Source of the DNA: Microbacterium sp. 4R-513
GTDB taxonomy: Bacteria; Actinomycetota; Actinomycetes; Actinomycetales; Microbacteriaceae
Length of the DNA: 64,000 nt
Assembly (NCBI RefSeq): GCF_011046485.1
Contig: NZ_CP049256.1
Span: 3,162,001-3,226,000 of the forward strand
Reading direction: 5' to 3'
Part shown: positions 42,841-50,751 of the stretch, one piece after another
Layout: the number at the start of each line of letters is the position of its first letter
How positions within the stretch are numbered: position 1 is the stretch's first letter
Translations under genes and position numbers: made by a program
Notes under the pieces: model-generated
Told to the model about the DNA's origin: nothing
What the model saw: only the letters and a program-made list of their open reading frames with translations
Databases searched by the model: none

Positions 42841-42847
42841 CTCCTGC

Positions 42848-43526
42848 GTGCGCATCGACATCGTGACGATCTTCCCGGGGTTCTTCGATGTGCTGGACGT
42901 CTCGCTCATCGGCAAGGCGCGGGGGCGCGGCATCCTGGATCTGCGCGTCCACGACCTGCGGGACTGGACCCACGATCGGCACCGCACCGTCGACGACACG
43001 CCCTATGGCGGCGGCGCCGGCATGGTCATGAAGCCCGAGCCCTGGGGCGAGGCCCTTGATGCTGTGCTCGACGACGGGGCGCTCCTGCTCGTGCCCTCGC
43101 CCGCGGGGGGAGCAGTTCACGCAGAAGCTGGCACGAGAGCTCGCCCAGGAGGAGCACCTCGTCTTCGCGTGCGGGCGGTACGAGGGCATCGACCAGCGCG
43201 TCATCGACCACTACTCCGAGCGCGGACGGGTGCGCAGCGTGAGCCTCGGCGACTACGTCCTCAACGGCGGCGAGGTGGCCGCGATGGCGATGATCGAGGC
43301 CGTGTCGCGCCTCGTGCCGGGGGTAGTGGGCAATCCGGAGAGCCTTGTCGAGGAGTCGCACGAGGACGGTCTGCTCGAATATCCGAGCTACACCAAGCCG
43401 CCCGTCTGGCGCGACCACGAGGTGCCGCCGATCCTGCTGAGCGGCAACCACGGCGCGATCGCCGCCTGGCGGCGCGAGCAGAGCCTCGAGCGCACACGGG
43501 AGCGTCGGCCGGACCTCCTCCCGTAA
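42848..43526 (+). CDS. trmD: tRNA (guanine(37)-N1)-methyltransferase, frame broken by one extra G
   Basis: TrmD methylates G37 next to the anticodon and prevents +1 frameshifting; it is essential. GTG 42848 begins [19 protein letters not shown]. The trefoil-knot SAM site appears further on as [19 protein letters not shown] and [15 protein letters not shown]. The frame changes between VPSPAG and [11 protein letters not shown]. Removing one G from 43105-43110 joins them into 225 residues, a normal length. A sequencing error is the likely cause. The gene usually follows rimM directly but is separated here by the nitrate genes, and it has its own -10 element. Confidence 0.92.
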
Positions 43527-43575
43527 CCCGCTTCCGCTTCCCTGGCGCGGGGCGCCGCGGATAGTGTCGGAGCAA

Positions 43576-46500
43576 ATGCACCGGTCGACCAGCCATCCCG
43601 AAGAAGTGCCGATCCGCCGCCGTCTGATCCGTCTCCTGGCGGGAGGCGTGGTCGCCGCGCTCGCAGCCACGGCGGGTGTCGCCGTGGCCGAGGCACCGCA
43701 AGCGGCTGAAGCCGCCTACCCCGACACGTTCAATCCGTTCTCGATGAACGGCGGCTTCACCGTCTATGCGCGCGAAGACCTCACGATGCAGAACGACGAG
43801 ACCGAAGGCAGTCTCGCGGCGGGCGGCGTCGCGAAGACCGTGCAGTCGCCGAGCGACCAGTACACGATCCTCCACGTGTCGGCAGGCACGGCCGACTACA
43901 CCCTGCCCACGGTCGACGACGACCCCACGCGGCTGCTGGTCGGCAGCTACAGCCCGTCGAGCAGCGGCATCCTCGCGATCACGAGCGCCGGGACGTCGGA
44001 GCCCACCCTCAAGGGCGACCTCAAGATGGTCCAGCGAGACGGGCCCTGGCAGGCGTTCGGGCGCGCCGACTGGCTCCGGCTCAACCTCGATGCCTCGAAC
44101 GCGGACCAGACGCCGCTCATCGACGCGACGCACCAGGACTATCCGGCCCACGCGACGCCGCCGGCGACCGCCGTCGGCAGCCACAGCATCTATACCGCGA
44201 ACACAGGGCCCTCCGCGGTCGCCGACTACGTCGAGACGAACGCCGACGCATCCTACGAGCTCGCGAAGGACTGCCTCGACGGCGTCGCCGACCCGACCGG
44301 TGGAGCGGGATATCCCGTCGGCATCGCCGAGGACGCCGACGACCGCATCGTGCTCGAGCCGATGAGCGGCGAGCAGCCCAACGTGGTGCAGTACGCCGAC
44401 ATCGCCGGCGCGAGCCTTCTCCAGTTCTCGCCCGGACCGACACCGGGCGTGCCGAACCCGCTCATCATCCGCGTCTCGGCCGGCACGACGACGGTGACGG
44501 CGCCGCGCGTCGACCCGCAGGGCGCCTACTCACCCTTCATCTTCTGGGACCTCTCCGAGATCACCGGGAACGTCACGGTGAACGCCGCGCAGGGCCGCAT
44601 CGACGGGTCGATCTACGCGCCGGATGCCGCGGTGACCGTGAACGCGGCGCCGCTGGACGGGCAGGTGCTCGGACGCGACGTCGTGCTGCAGGGCGGCGAG
44701 GTGCACTCCTTCCTGTTCGCGGGGCAGATCGGGTGCGCGGCCGACAGCGGCACCTTCACGATGCGCAAGGCGCTCTCCGGCATCGAGGCGGGCGACCTCC
44801 CGCCGGGCACGGCGTTCACCGTCAACTACACGGCGACGCGGCCCGACACAACGGTCGTCACCGGCTCGCTCCAGCTTCCCGCGTCCGGCGAGACGGTCGC
44901 CGCCGGCGTGCAGTTCCCGATCGGCACGACGATCGAGTTCGAGGAGATCGACCCTGCGAGCGTCCCGGGGTATTCCTGGGCCGATCCCGTCATCACGCCG
45001 AATCCCATCACGATCGGAGTCGACACCGCCGAGATGGTCGTCGAGAACACCGCCGTCCTGCGGGCGGGGACCTTCAGCGTCCGCAAGCGCGTGATCCCGA
45101 CCGATCCCAACCAAGCGCCCATCCCGCAGGCGCCCGGGATGGTTCCGGTCGACTGGGTCGCGCGCGCCGGGGGTCAGACGATCGCGAGCGGCACCCTCGA
45201 CGTCCCGCTCGACGGCACCGTCGTCGAGGTCGGCCAGAACTTCCCCCTCGGCACGCGGATCGAGCTCAGCGAGGACCTCGACGCCGTCGACCCTCCGGCG
45301 GGTTACCACTGGGTGAGCACCGGGTGGAACCCGGGGAGCACGTTCCTCATCGACCGAGCGAACACGACGACGCAGGTCGTGCTCACGAACACCCTCGCGC
45401 CGGATGGGGCGGCCCGGACGGTGTCGGTCGTCAAAGAGACGGCCGGCCCCGCGGCCGATCCGCTGTACGAGTACGCGGTCACCTACAACACCGATCCGGC
45501 GGGGGAGCGCGCGACGCAGCAGATCCTCGTCGGCACGCCGGTGACCCTCGAGAACCTGGAAAGCGGGGCCGACACGCTCTCGCTCGCCGAACTCGTGCCG
45601 CTGCTCGACGGCACGCCGGTCGACGTCGCCGACTGGGAGCTGCCCGTCTTTCGCGTCACGATCGACGGCGTCACCGAGGAGTACCGGCCACAGAACTTCG
45701 AGGGCGCCGGTCCGCTCGAGACGGCGATCGTCGACATCCCCTTGCCCGCATCGGGCGAGGTCGTCATCACCGTCGGCAACGCGCTGCGTGAGGGATCCTT
45801 CCAGCTCGCCAAGGACTTCGCCCGCGCGGACGGCGCCGCGCTGCCGATCCCATTGAACTTCTCCGTCTCTTGGACGGCCACGACCCCCACCGGTGCGACA
45901 TCGGAGGGCACGATCGTGCTGCCCTCCGACGGGACGCCGGTGTCGCCGCTGGATGCCGCGGGCCTGCCGCTGCTATTCCCCTACGGCACCGTCGTCACGT
46001 ACGAGGAGACCGGCGTGCCCAGCATCCCGGGCGTCGACTGGCATGACCCGGTCTACACCCCGGCGGAGCTGACGATCGGTGCCGACGGCGAGTCGGTCGT
46101 GGATGGGACCGTCACGAACTCCGCGCAGCTCGCGGACGGCTCGTTCCTCGTGCGGAAGGTCCTGGCGGGCATCGATCCCTCCGAGCTCCTCGTCGAGTCC
46201 TTCACCGTCGGCTATACGGCGCGCACCGTGTTCGGCGACGTGCTCACGGGGTCGATCGAGGTGCCGGCGGACGGCACCGCCGTCGGACCGGTCGATGCGG
46301 AAGGGCAGCCCGCGACCTTCCCGGTCGGGACCGTCGTCACCCTGGAAGAGGCTCCGTTGGACGAGGCCGACCTCCCACCGGCCTTCGACTGGAGCATCTC
46401 GTCCTGGAGCCCGACGAACACGCTCATCGTTCAGGCGGACGTCACCCCCGTACTCGAAGTCAGGAACTCGGCAGTCGAGCTGACCCACATCAACATCGTG

Positions 46501-47277
46501 AAGGAGCTCGCAGGCGACGCGGCGGACCGCGTTCCGGCCGACACGGTGTTCTCGGTCGACTGGTGGCTCAACGGCGAACCGCAGGATCGGGTCTTCCTGC
46601 AGCCGGGCGTCGTGAGCGAGACGGACTACGTCCCCGTCGGGTCGATCGTCGAGGGCCGGGAAGGACCCTTCCCCGAGATCCCGGGCGTCGAATGGGGCCC
46701 CGTGAGCTGGACCGGCAACGACGAGACACTCATCCCGGACGACACCGGGCGCGTCGTCATGCCGTCCGAGGCGATGACCTCCGGAGCGACGGTGGCGTTC
46801 GGCGTGACGAACACGGCGGCGCTCGCGCCCGTCGGAGCCTTCTCCATCGCCAAGTCCGTCGTGGGCGACGGTGCCGGCACGGTGCCGGACGACACGCGCT
46901 ACACGATCGAATACTCGGTCGACGGCGGCCCCGTGCAGACCGCATCGCTCACGGCCGGAGAGCCCGTCACGGTCGGCGACGTCCCGGGCGGAGCGACCCT
47001 GCGCATCCGTGAGACGGGTCCGCCGGCGATCGACGGGGTGACGTGGGTCGCGCCTGTCTGGAGCGTCGGAGGGACGGTTCTCGCGGCGGATGCCGAGGGC
47101 TGGGTGTCGACGCGCATCGAGGCCGGAAAAACCCTCGTGTTCTCCCTCGTGAACACCGCCCATGAGGGGACGCTGCCCGTCACGGGCGGCGCCGTCTCAC
47201 CGCTCGTGGCTCTGGGCGCGCTCGCCGTCATCCTCCTCGGGCTCGCTCTCGCGGCTCGACGGGTGCGCCGCACGTAG
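43576..47277 (+). CDS. Sortase-anchored surface protein: choice-of-anchor-A domain plus seven CnaB/DUF5979-like repeats
   Basis: The 1233-residue protein has a signal peptide (about 15-42, cleaved near AEAAYP). A choice-of-anchor-A beta-helix domain (about 45-385) has ending IDGSIYAPDAAVTVNAAP. Seven Ig-like repeats follow of about 105-120 residues, beginning near 389, 497, 616, 739, 856, 972 and 1090. The sorting signal LPVTG is at 1200-1204, then a membrane helix and RRVRRT. Each repeat starts with a Lys strand (RKALSG, RKRVIP, VKETAG and so on), has a central Glu, and ends in an Asn strand (ENTAVL, TNTLAP). This is the layout of self-forming isopeptide bonds. It would be a long rigid adhesin or stalk. 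Start ATG 43576 is preferred; GTG 43564 lies within a TAGTGT -10-like hexamer. Confidence 0.85.
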   Translation: MHRSTSHPEEVPIRRRLIRLLAGGVVAALAATAGVAVAEAPQAAEAAYPDTFNPFSMNGGFTVYAREDLTMQNDETEGSLAAGGVAKTVQSPSDQYTILHVSAGTADYTLPTVDDDPTRLLVGSYSPSSSGILAITSAGTSEPTLKGDLKMVQRDGPWQAFGRADWLRLNLDASNADQTPLIDATHQDYPAHATPPATAVGSHSIYTANTGPSAVADYVETNADASYELAKDCLDGVADPTGGAGYPVGIAEDADDRIVLEPMSGEQPNVVQYADIAGASLLQFSPGPTPGVPNPLIIRVSAGTTTVTAPRVDPQGAYSPFIFWDLSEITGNVTVNAAQGRIDGSIYAPDAAVTVNAAPLDGQVLGRDVVLQGGEVHSFLFAGQIGCAADSGTFTMRKALSGIEAGDLPPGTAFTVNYTATRPDTTVVTGSLQLPASGETVAAGVQFPIGTTIEFEEIDPASVPGYSWADPVITPNPITIGVDTAEMVVENTAVLRAGTFSVRKRVIPTDPNQAPIPQAPGMVPVDWVARAGGQTIASGTLDVPLDGTVVEVGQNFPLGTRIELSEDLDAVDPPAGYHWVSTGWNPGSTFLIDRANTTTQVVLTNTLAPDGAARTVSVVKETAGPAADPLYEYAVTYNTDPAGERATQQILVGTPVTLENLESGADTLSLAELVPLLDGTPVDVADWELPVFRVTIDGVTEEYRPQNFEGAGPLETAIVDIPLPASGEVVITVGNALREGSFQLAKDFARADGAALPIPLNFSVSWTATTPTGATSEGTIVLPSDGTPVSPLDAAGLPLLFPYGTVVTYEETGVPSIPGVDWHDPVYTPAELTIGADGESVVDGTVTNSAQLADGSFLVRKVLAGIDPSELLVESFTVGYTARTVFGDVLTGSIEVPADGTAVGPVDAEGQPATFPVGTVVTLEEAPLDEADLPPAFDWSISSWSPTNTLIVQADVTPVLEVRNSAVELTHINIVKELAGDAADRVPADTVFSVDWWLNGEPQDRVFLQPGVVSETDYVPVGSIVEGREGPFPEIPGVEWGPVSWTGNDETLIPDDTGRVVMPSEAMTSGATVAFGVTNTAALAPVGAFSIAKSVVGDGAGTVPDDTRYTIEYSVDGGPVQTASLTAGEPVTVGDVPGGATLRIRETGPPAIDGVTWVAPVWSVGGTVLAADAEGWVSTRIEAGKTLVFSLVNTAHEGTLPVTGGAVSPLVALGALAVILLGLALAARRVRRT

Positions 47278-47304
47278 ACCCGCGCCGCTCGACGTCGGCA
47301 GTCG

Positions 47305-48006
47305 TCAGCGCGCGGGGGACGTGAGAGCTGCGCAGGCGGCCTCGTACCGCTCGGCGATGAGCGCCGCCATGCGGAGGTCGGGGGCGAGCGGTGACGTGAC
47401 GACATCGGCGCCGGAACGCGCGATCACCTCCGCGAAGAACCCCGGCGCGAGGACGTAGCTCGCGGCGACGACGCGCTCGGCGCCGGCCTCTCGAGCCGTC
47501 TCGACCGCTTTCCCGATGCGCGGCTCGGCGCCTGCGGCGAACCCCACCGAGACCGGACGGCCGAGGAGCTCGCCGAGGCGCGCGGCCATCGCGATGACGT
47601 CGACCTCCGCGGCCGGATCACTCGAGCCCGCCGCGGCGAGCACGATCGCGTCGCCGCGCCGCACGTCAGCCTCGCGGAGGCGCTCCTCGAGCGTGAGGGC
47701 GAGCAGATCGTGCGGCCCGAGCGCGGGAGCTGCGACGGCGTGGGGGAACGGCTCGACCGCCCGGGCGATGTCGACGCGCGTGTGATACCCGGTCGAGAGC
47801 AGCAGCGGCACCACGACGACGGCGACGGATGCCGCGGCCTCGGCAACGACATCTGCCACCTCCGGCTGCTGCACGTCCACGAACGACTCTTCGACTCGCA
47901 CGTCGGGCAGGATCGCGCGCACCTGTTCGACGAGCGCTCTGATCGCGCGGCGGCCGTCCTCGGACGATGTGCCGTGCGAGCAGGCGACGAGGACCGGGCG
48001 GCTCAC
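47305..48006 (-). CDS. Sirohydrochlorin chelatase family protein (CbiX/SirB-like)
   Basis: The 233-residue protein has the CbiX fold with the N-terminal motif LVACSHGTSSEDGRRA (the metal-contacting His), PLLLSTGYHTRVDIARA with a second His, and a duplicated half beginning DAIVLAAAGSSDPAAEVD. It probably inserts iron into sirohydrochlorin, the last step to siroheme for NirB; the fused CysG also has that activity on paper. GTG 48006 overlaps the preceding gene's stop by 4 bases. It is the last gene of the nir operon. Confidence 0.85.
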   Translation of the reverse strand: MSRPVLVACSHGTSSEDGRRAIRALVEQVRAILPDVRVEESFVDVQQPEVADVVAEAAASVAVVVVPLLLSTGYHTRVDIARAVEPFPHAVAAPALGPHDLLALTLEERLREADVRRGDAIVLAAAGSSDPAAEVDVIAMAARLGELLGRPVSVGFAAGAEPRIGKAVETAREAGAERVVAASYVLAPGFFAEVIARSGADVVTSPLAPDLRMAALIAERYEAACAALTSPAR

Positions 48007-49148
48007 AGGGTCCCCGCCGGCTCGAGCACGTTGAGGCGGTAGCCCCGCTTGACGACGGTCTTGATGAGGTCGGGCACGCCGAGCGCCTCGCGCACCCGGG
48101 CGACGGCCATCTCGACGGCGTGCGTGTTGTCGCCGGAGCGGGGGAGCGCGCACTGCAGGGCCGTGCGCGCGACGACCGAGCCGTCGGCGTCGAAGAGCAC
48201 GCCGAGCAGATCCACGCCCGTGCGCGAGAGCGGGATGAACCGTCCGTCGAGCACCGCCCCGCTGCTTCGGAGCTCGAGGCGGCCGGCCGTCGTCTCGCGC
48301 GACGGTGCATGCTCGCCGCCGAAGTAGGTCACCACCGCGCGCACGAGCGAGCCGAGACGTCCACGGTCGGCGATGAGCGGCGGGAGTCCCTCGTCCTCCA
48401 GCGGGCCGGCTGTGATCGGGCCCACCGCGGCCAGCAGAACTCGGTCCCGCTCGGCGAGCCGGCGGATGTCGTCCAGCACGCCCTCGCGCCGCGCAGCCTC
48501 GAGCCACTCGAAGGCGCCGGGTGCCGACGTGAAGAGCACGGCATCCACCTCACCTGCACCCGTGGCCACGACCGACTTGCGGACCACCTCGGGGTCGGGC
48601 GGAGGACCCCATCGGTACACCGTGAGGCTGACGACGTCGGCGCCGTCGGCCTCGAACAGCTCGTCGAGGCCGTCCGCCCCCGAGCCGTGGTGCTGCACCG
48701 CGATGCGGCGTCCCGCGACACCCTCGGCGAGCAGGAACTCGCCGAGCTCGACGGAGGTCTCGGACTCTGCGACCCAGTCGGCGGTGAGGCCCGCCTGCTG
48801 GATGGCTCCCCGGGCCTTGGGTCCCCGCGCGACGATCTGCGCGCCCGCGAAGGCGGCGTGGAGGTCGTCCAGGAGCCCCGCCTCGTCGGCCGCTTCCATC
48901 CACCCTCGGAAGCCCACGCCCGTCGTCGCGACCACGACCTCGGGGGGATGGGCGATGAGCTCGCGGGTGCGGGCGATGAGCGCCTCGTCATCGATGTGCG
49001 GCACGATCGTCAGCGCGGGAGCGTGGCGCACCGTCGCGCCGTGGCGCTCGAGGGCTGCGGCGAGCTCGCCGGAGCGGCGGTCGACGGCGATGACGATCGA
49101 GCAGCCGACGAGGGCCGCCGACAGGGTGGGGCGTGGAGCTTCGGTCAC
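48003..49148 (-). CDS. HemD-domain/winged-helix transcriptional regulator, NnaR-type
   Basis: The 381-residue protein has a uroporphyrinogen-III-synthase-like domain (about 10-265: VIAVDRRSGELAAALERHG and VDAVLFTSAPGAFEWLEA). An OmpR-type winged helix follows (about 290-375: LSRTGVDLLGVLFDADGSVV to GVPDLIKTVVKRGYRLNVLEP). This architecture is that of NnaR, a regulator shown in Streptomyces and mycobacteria to be needed with GlnR for nitrate and nitrite assimilation. A catalytic HemD role in siroheme supply is the alternative. GTG 49148 overlaps the cysG stop by 4 bases, and its own GTGA stop context couples it to cbiX. Confidence 0.82.
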   Translation of the reverse strand: MTEAPRPTLSAALVGCSIVIAVDRRSGELAAALERHGATVRHAPALTIVPHIDDEALIARTRELIAHPPEVVVATTGVGFRGWMEAADEAGLLDDLHAAFAGAQIVARGPKARGAIQQAGLTADWVAESETSVELGEFLLAEGVAGRRIAVQHHGSGADGLDELFEADGADVVSLTVYRWGPPPDPEVVRKSVVATGAGEVDAVLFTSAPGAFEWLEAARREGVLDDIRRLAERDRVLLAAVGPITAGPLEDEGLPPLIADRGRLGSLVRAVVTYFGGEHAPSRETTAGRLELRSSGAVLDGRFIPLSRTGVDLLGVLFDADGSVVARTALQCALPRSGDNTHAVEMAVARVREALGVPDLIKTVVKRGYRLNVLEPAGTL

Positions 49149-50377
49149 CGGGCAGTTTCGCCGATCAGTTCGGGATGGGGCAGGAGCAGGTCGGCGCGGG
49201 TGACCTCGCCGATGACGATGACGGCGGGGGTCGAGACCCCGGCCGCGGTGGCGTCGGCGACGGCATCCGCGAGCGTCGTGCGGGTCGTCCGCTGCCGGGG
49301 TGTGTGACCGTTCTCGACGATCGCGACCGGACGACCGGCCGGGGCGCCGGCGTCGAGCGCCGTCTGGACGAGCCGGGGGAGTGCCGCGACGCCCATCAGC
49401 ACGACGGTCGTGACCGCGGGGTCTGCGATCGCCGCGACGGTCGCCGGGGTCGTGGGCGCCTGGCCGTTGACGACATGGACGGATGCCGCGCTCCCGCGAT
49501 GGGTGACCGGGATGCCGGCGGCCTGGGGCACCGAGACGACGCTCGTGAGGCCCGGCACGACGTCGACCGGCACCCCGGCCGCGAGGCATGCGGCGACCTC
49601 TTCGCCGCCACGGCCGTACACGAACGGGTCGCCGCCCTTGAGTCGCACGACGCGCTTGCCGGCACGGGCGTGCTCGACGATCAGACGGTTGATCTCGTCC
49701 TGCGGCACGGGGTGGTGGCCGGGACGCTTGCCCACGTCGATCACCTCGACGGCGGGGTCGAGCTCGCCGATCACATCAGTCGGGCCGAGGCGGTCGGCCA
49801 CGACGACATCGGCTTCGGCCAGCAGGCGCCGACCCCGGACGGTGATGAGGTCGACGGGTCCGGGTCCGCCTCCGACGAGGTCGACCCGGCCGGCCGCCGT
49901 GGCGCGGTGGCGACGCAGCGGCAGGCGGCCCTCGCGCAGCAACGCGGCGATCGCATCGCGCAGCCGTCCGGCTCGGCGAGGGTCCACGCCCGCGTCCGAC
50001 ATCACGCCGACCAGCACATCGCCCGACCGCGTCTCGGCGGTGAGCCGGGCGGAGCCGTGCGCGCCGTCCGATGCGTTCACGCAGAGCGTGCGCGTACGCT
50101 CGCATACGGCGGCGATCTCGGCATCCGTCTGCGCATCACCGGTGGCGGTGTGCACGAGCCAGGCATCCGCGACGTCCTCGGGCTCCGCAGCGCGGGGCGC
50201 CCACAGCAGGCCGTGCTCGTCGACGAGCGTTCGCACCTCGTCGCACAGCGCCGGTGCGACGATCCGCACCGCAGCGCCGTCGTCCAGGAAGCGCTGGAGT
50301 CGCCGTGCGGTGACCGGTCCGCCGCCGACCATCAGCACGTCGCGGCCGGCGAGCGAGATCCCGAGCATCGTCGTCAT
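49145..50377 (-). CDS. cysG: Siroheme synthase (precorrin-2 dehydrogenase + uroporphyrinogen-III methyltransferase)
   Basis: The 410-residue protein combines an N-terminal NAD-dependent precorrin-2 dehydrogenase/chelatase domain (MTTMLGISLAGRDVLMVGGG, about 1-140) and a C-terminal SUMT domain (VDLVGGGPGPVDLITVRG, VVADRL, RLKGGDPFVYGRGGEE, PGLTSVVSVPQAAGIPVTHRG). It converts uroporphyrinogen III to sirohydrochlorin or siroheme, the prosthetic group of NirB. ATG 50377 overlaps the nirD stop (ATGA) and has GGAAGGA upstream; the longer upstream frame is nirD sequence. It is part of nirB-nirD-cysG-nnaR-cbiX, all joined by 4-base overlaps. Confidence 0.94.
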   Translation of the reverse strand: MTTMLGISLAGRDVLMVGGGPVTARRLQRFLDDGAAVRIVAPALCDEVRTLVDEHGLLWAPRAAEPEDVADAWLVHTATGDAQTDAEIAAVCERTRTLCVNASDGAHGSARLTAETRSGDVLVGVMSDAGVDPRRAGRLRDAIAALLREGRLPLRRHRATAAGRVDLVGGGPGPVDLITVRGRRLLAEADVVVADRLGPTDVIGELDPAVEVIDVGKRPGHHPVPQDEINRLIVEHARAGKRVVRLKGGDPFVYGRGGEEVAACLAAGVPVDVVPGLTSVVSVPQAAGIPVTHRGSAASVHVVNGQAPTTPATVAAIADPAVTTVVLMGVAALPRLVQTALDAGAPAGRPVAIVENGHTPRQRTTRTTLADAVADATAAGVSTPAVIVIGEVTRADLLLPHPELIGETAR

Positions 50378-50751
50378 GCGCGTCCTTCCTTCACGAACAC
50401 GGCGCCGTCGCGCACCGCGACGGGCCACACGGCGAGGGCATGAGGACCCTTGCCCTGGGTGTCCAGGCACGCGCCCGTCCGGAGGTCGAAGACCTGCTTG
50501 TACATGGGCGACGCGACGGTCGGGGCATCCTGTCGCGTGCCCACGATGCCCCGCGAGATGACGTGCGCTCCGCTGTAGGGGTCGAGGTTCGACACGGCGA
50601 AGACCCGCCCGCCGTGGGTGAGGAACAGCGCGATCTGCGTGTCACCGAGGAGAGCGGCGCGACCGCGCTCGATCTCGAGATCGGCGAGGTCGCAGATCCG
50701 CACCCAGGCGGCGGCATCCGTCTTCTTCTCGGCGATGTCGGCCATGGTCAT
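50374..50751 (-). CDS. nirD: Nitrite reductase (NADH) small subunit
   Basis: The 125-residue protein has the Rieske-type fold of NirD but lacks the Cys-His pairs that hold an iron-sulfur cluster (SNLDPYSGAHVISRGIVG in place of CxH), as expected for NirD. It supports the large subunit NirB in reducing nitrite to ammonium in the cytoplasm. ATG 50751 overlaps the nirB stop (ATGA); a second ATG two codons later is possible. The remainder (VASPMYKQVFDLRTGACLD) is typical. Confidence 0.93.
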   Translation of the reverse strand: MTMADIAEKKTDAAAWVRICDLADLEIERGRAALLGDTQIALFLTHGGRVFAVSNLDPYSGAHVISRGIVGTRQDAPTVASPMYKQVFDLRTGACLDTQGKGPHALAVWPVAVRDGAVFVKEGRA

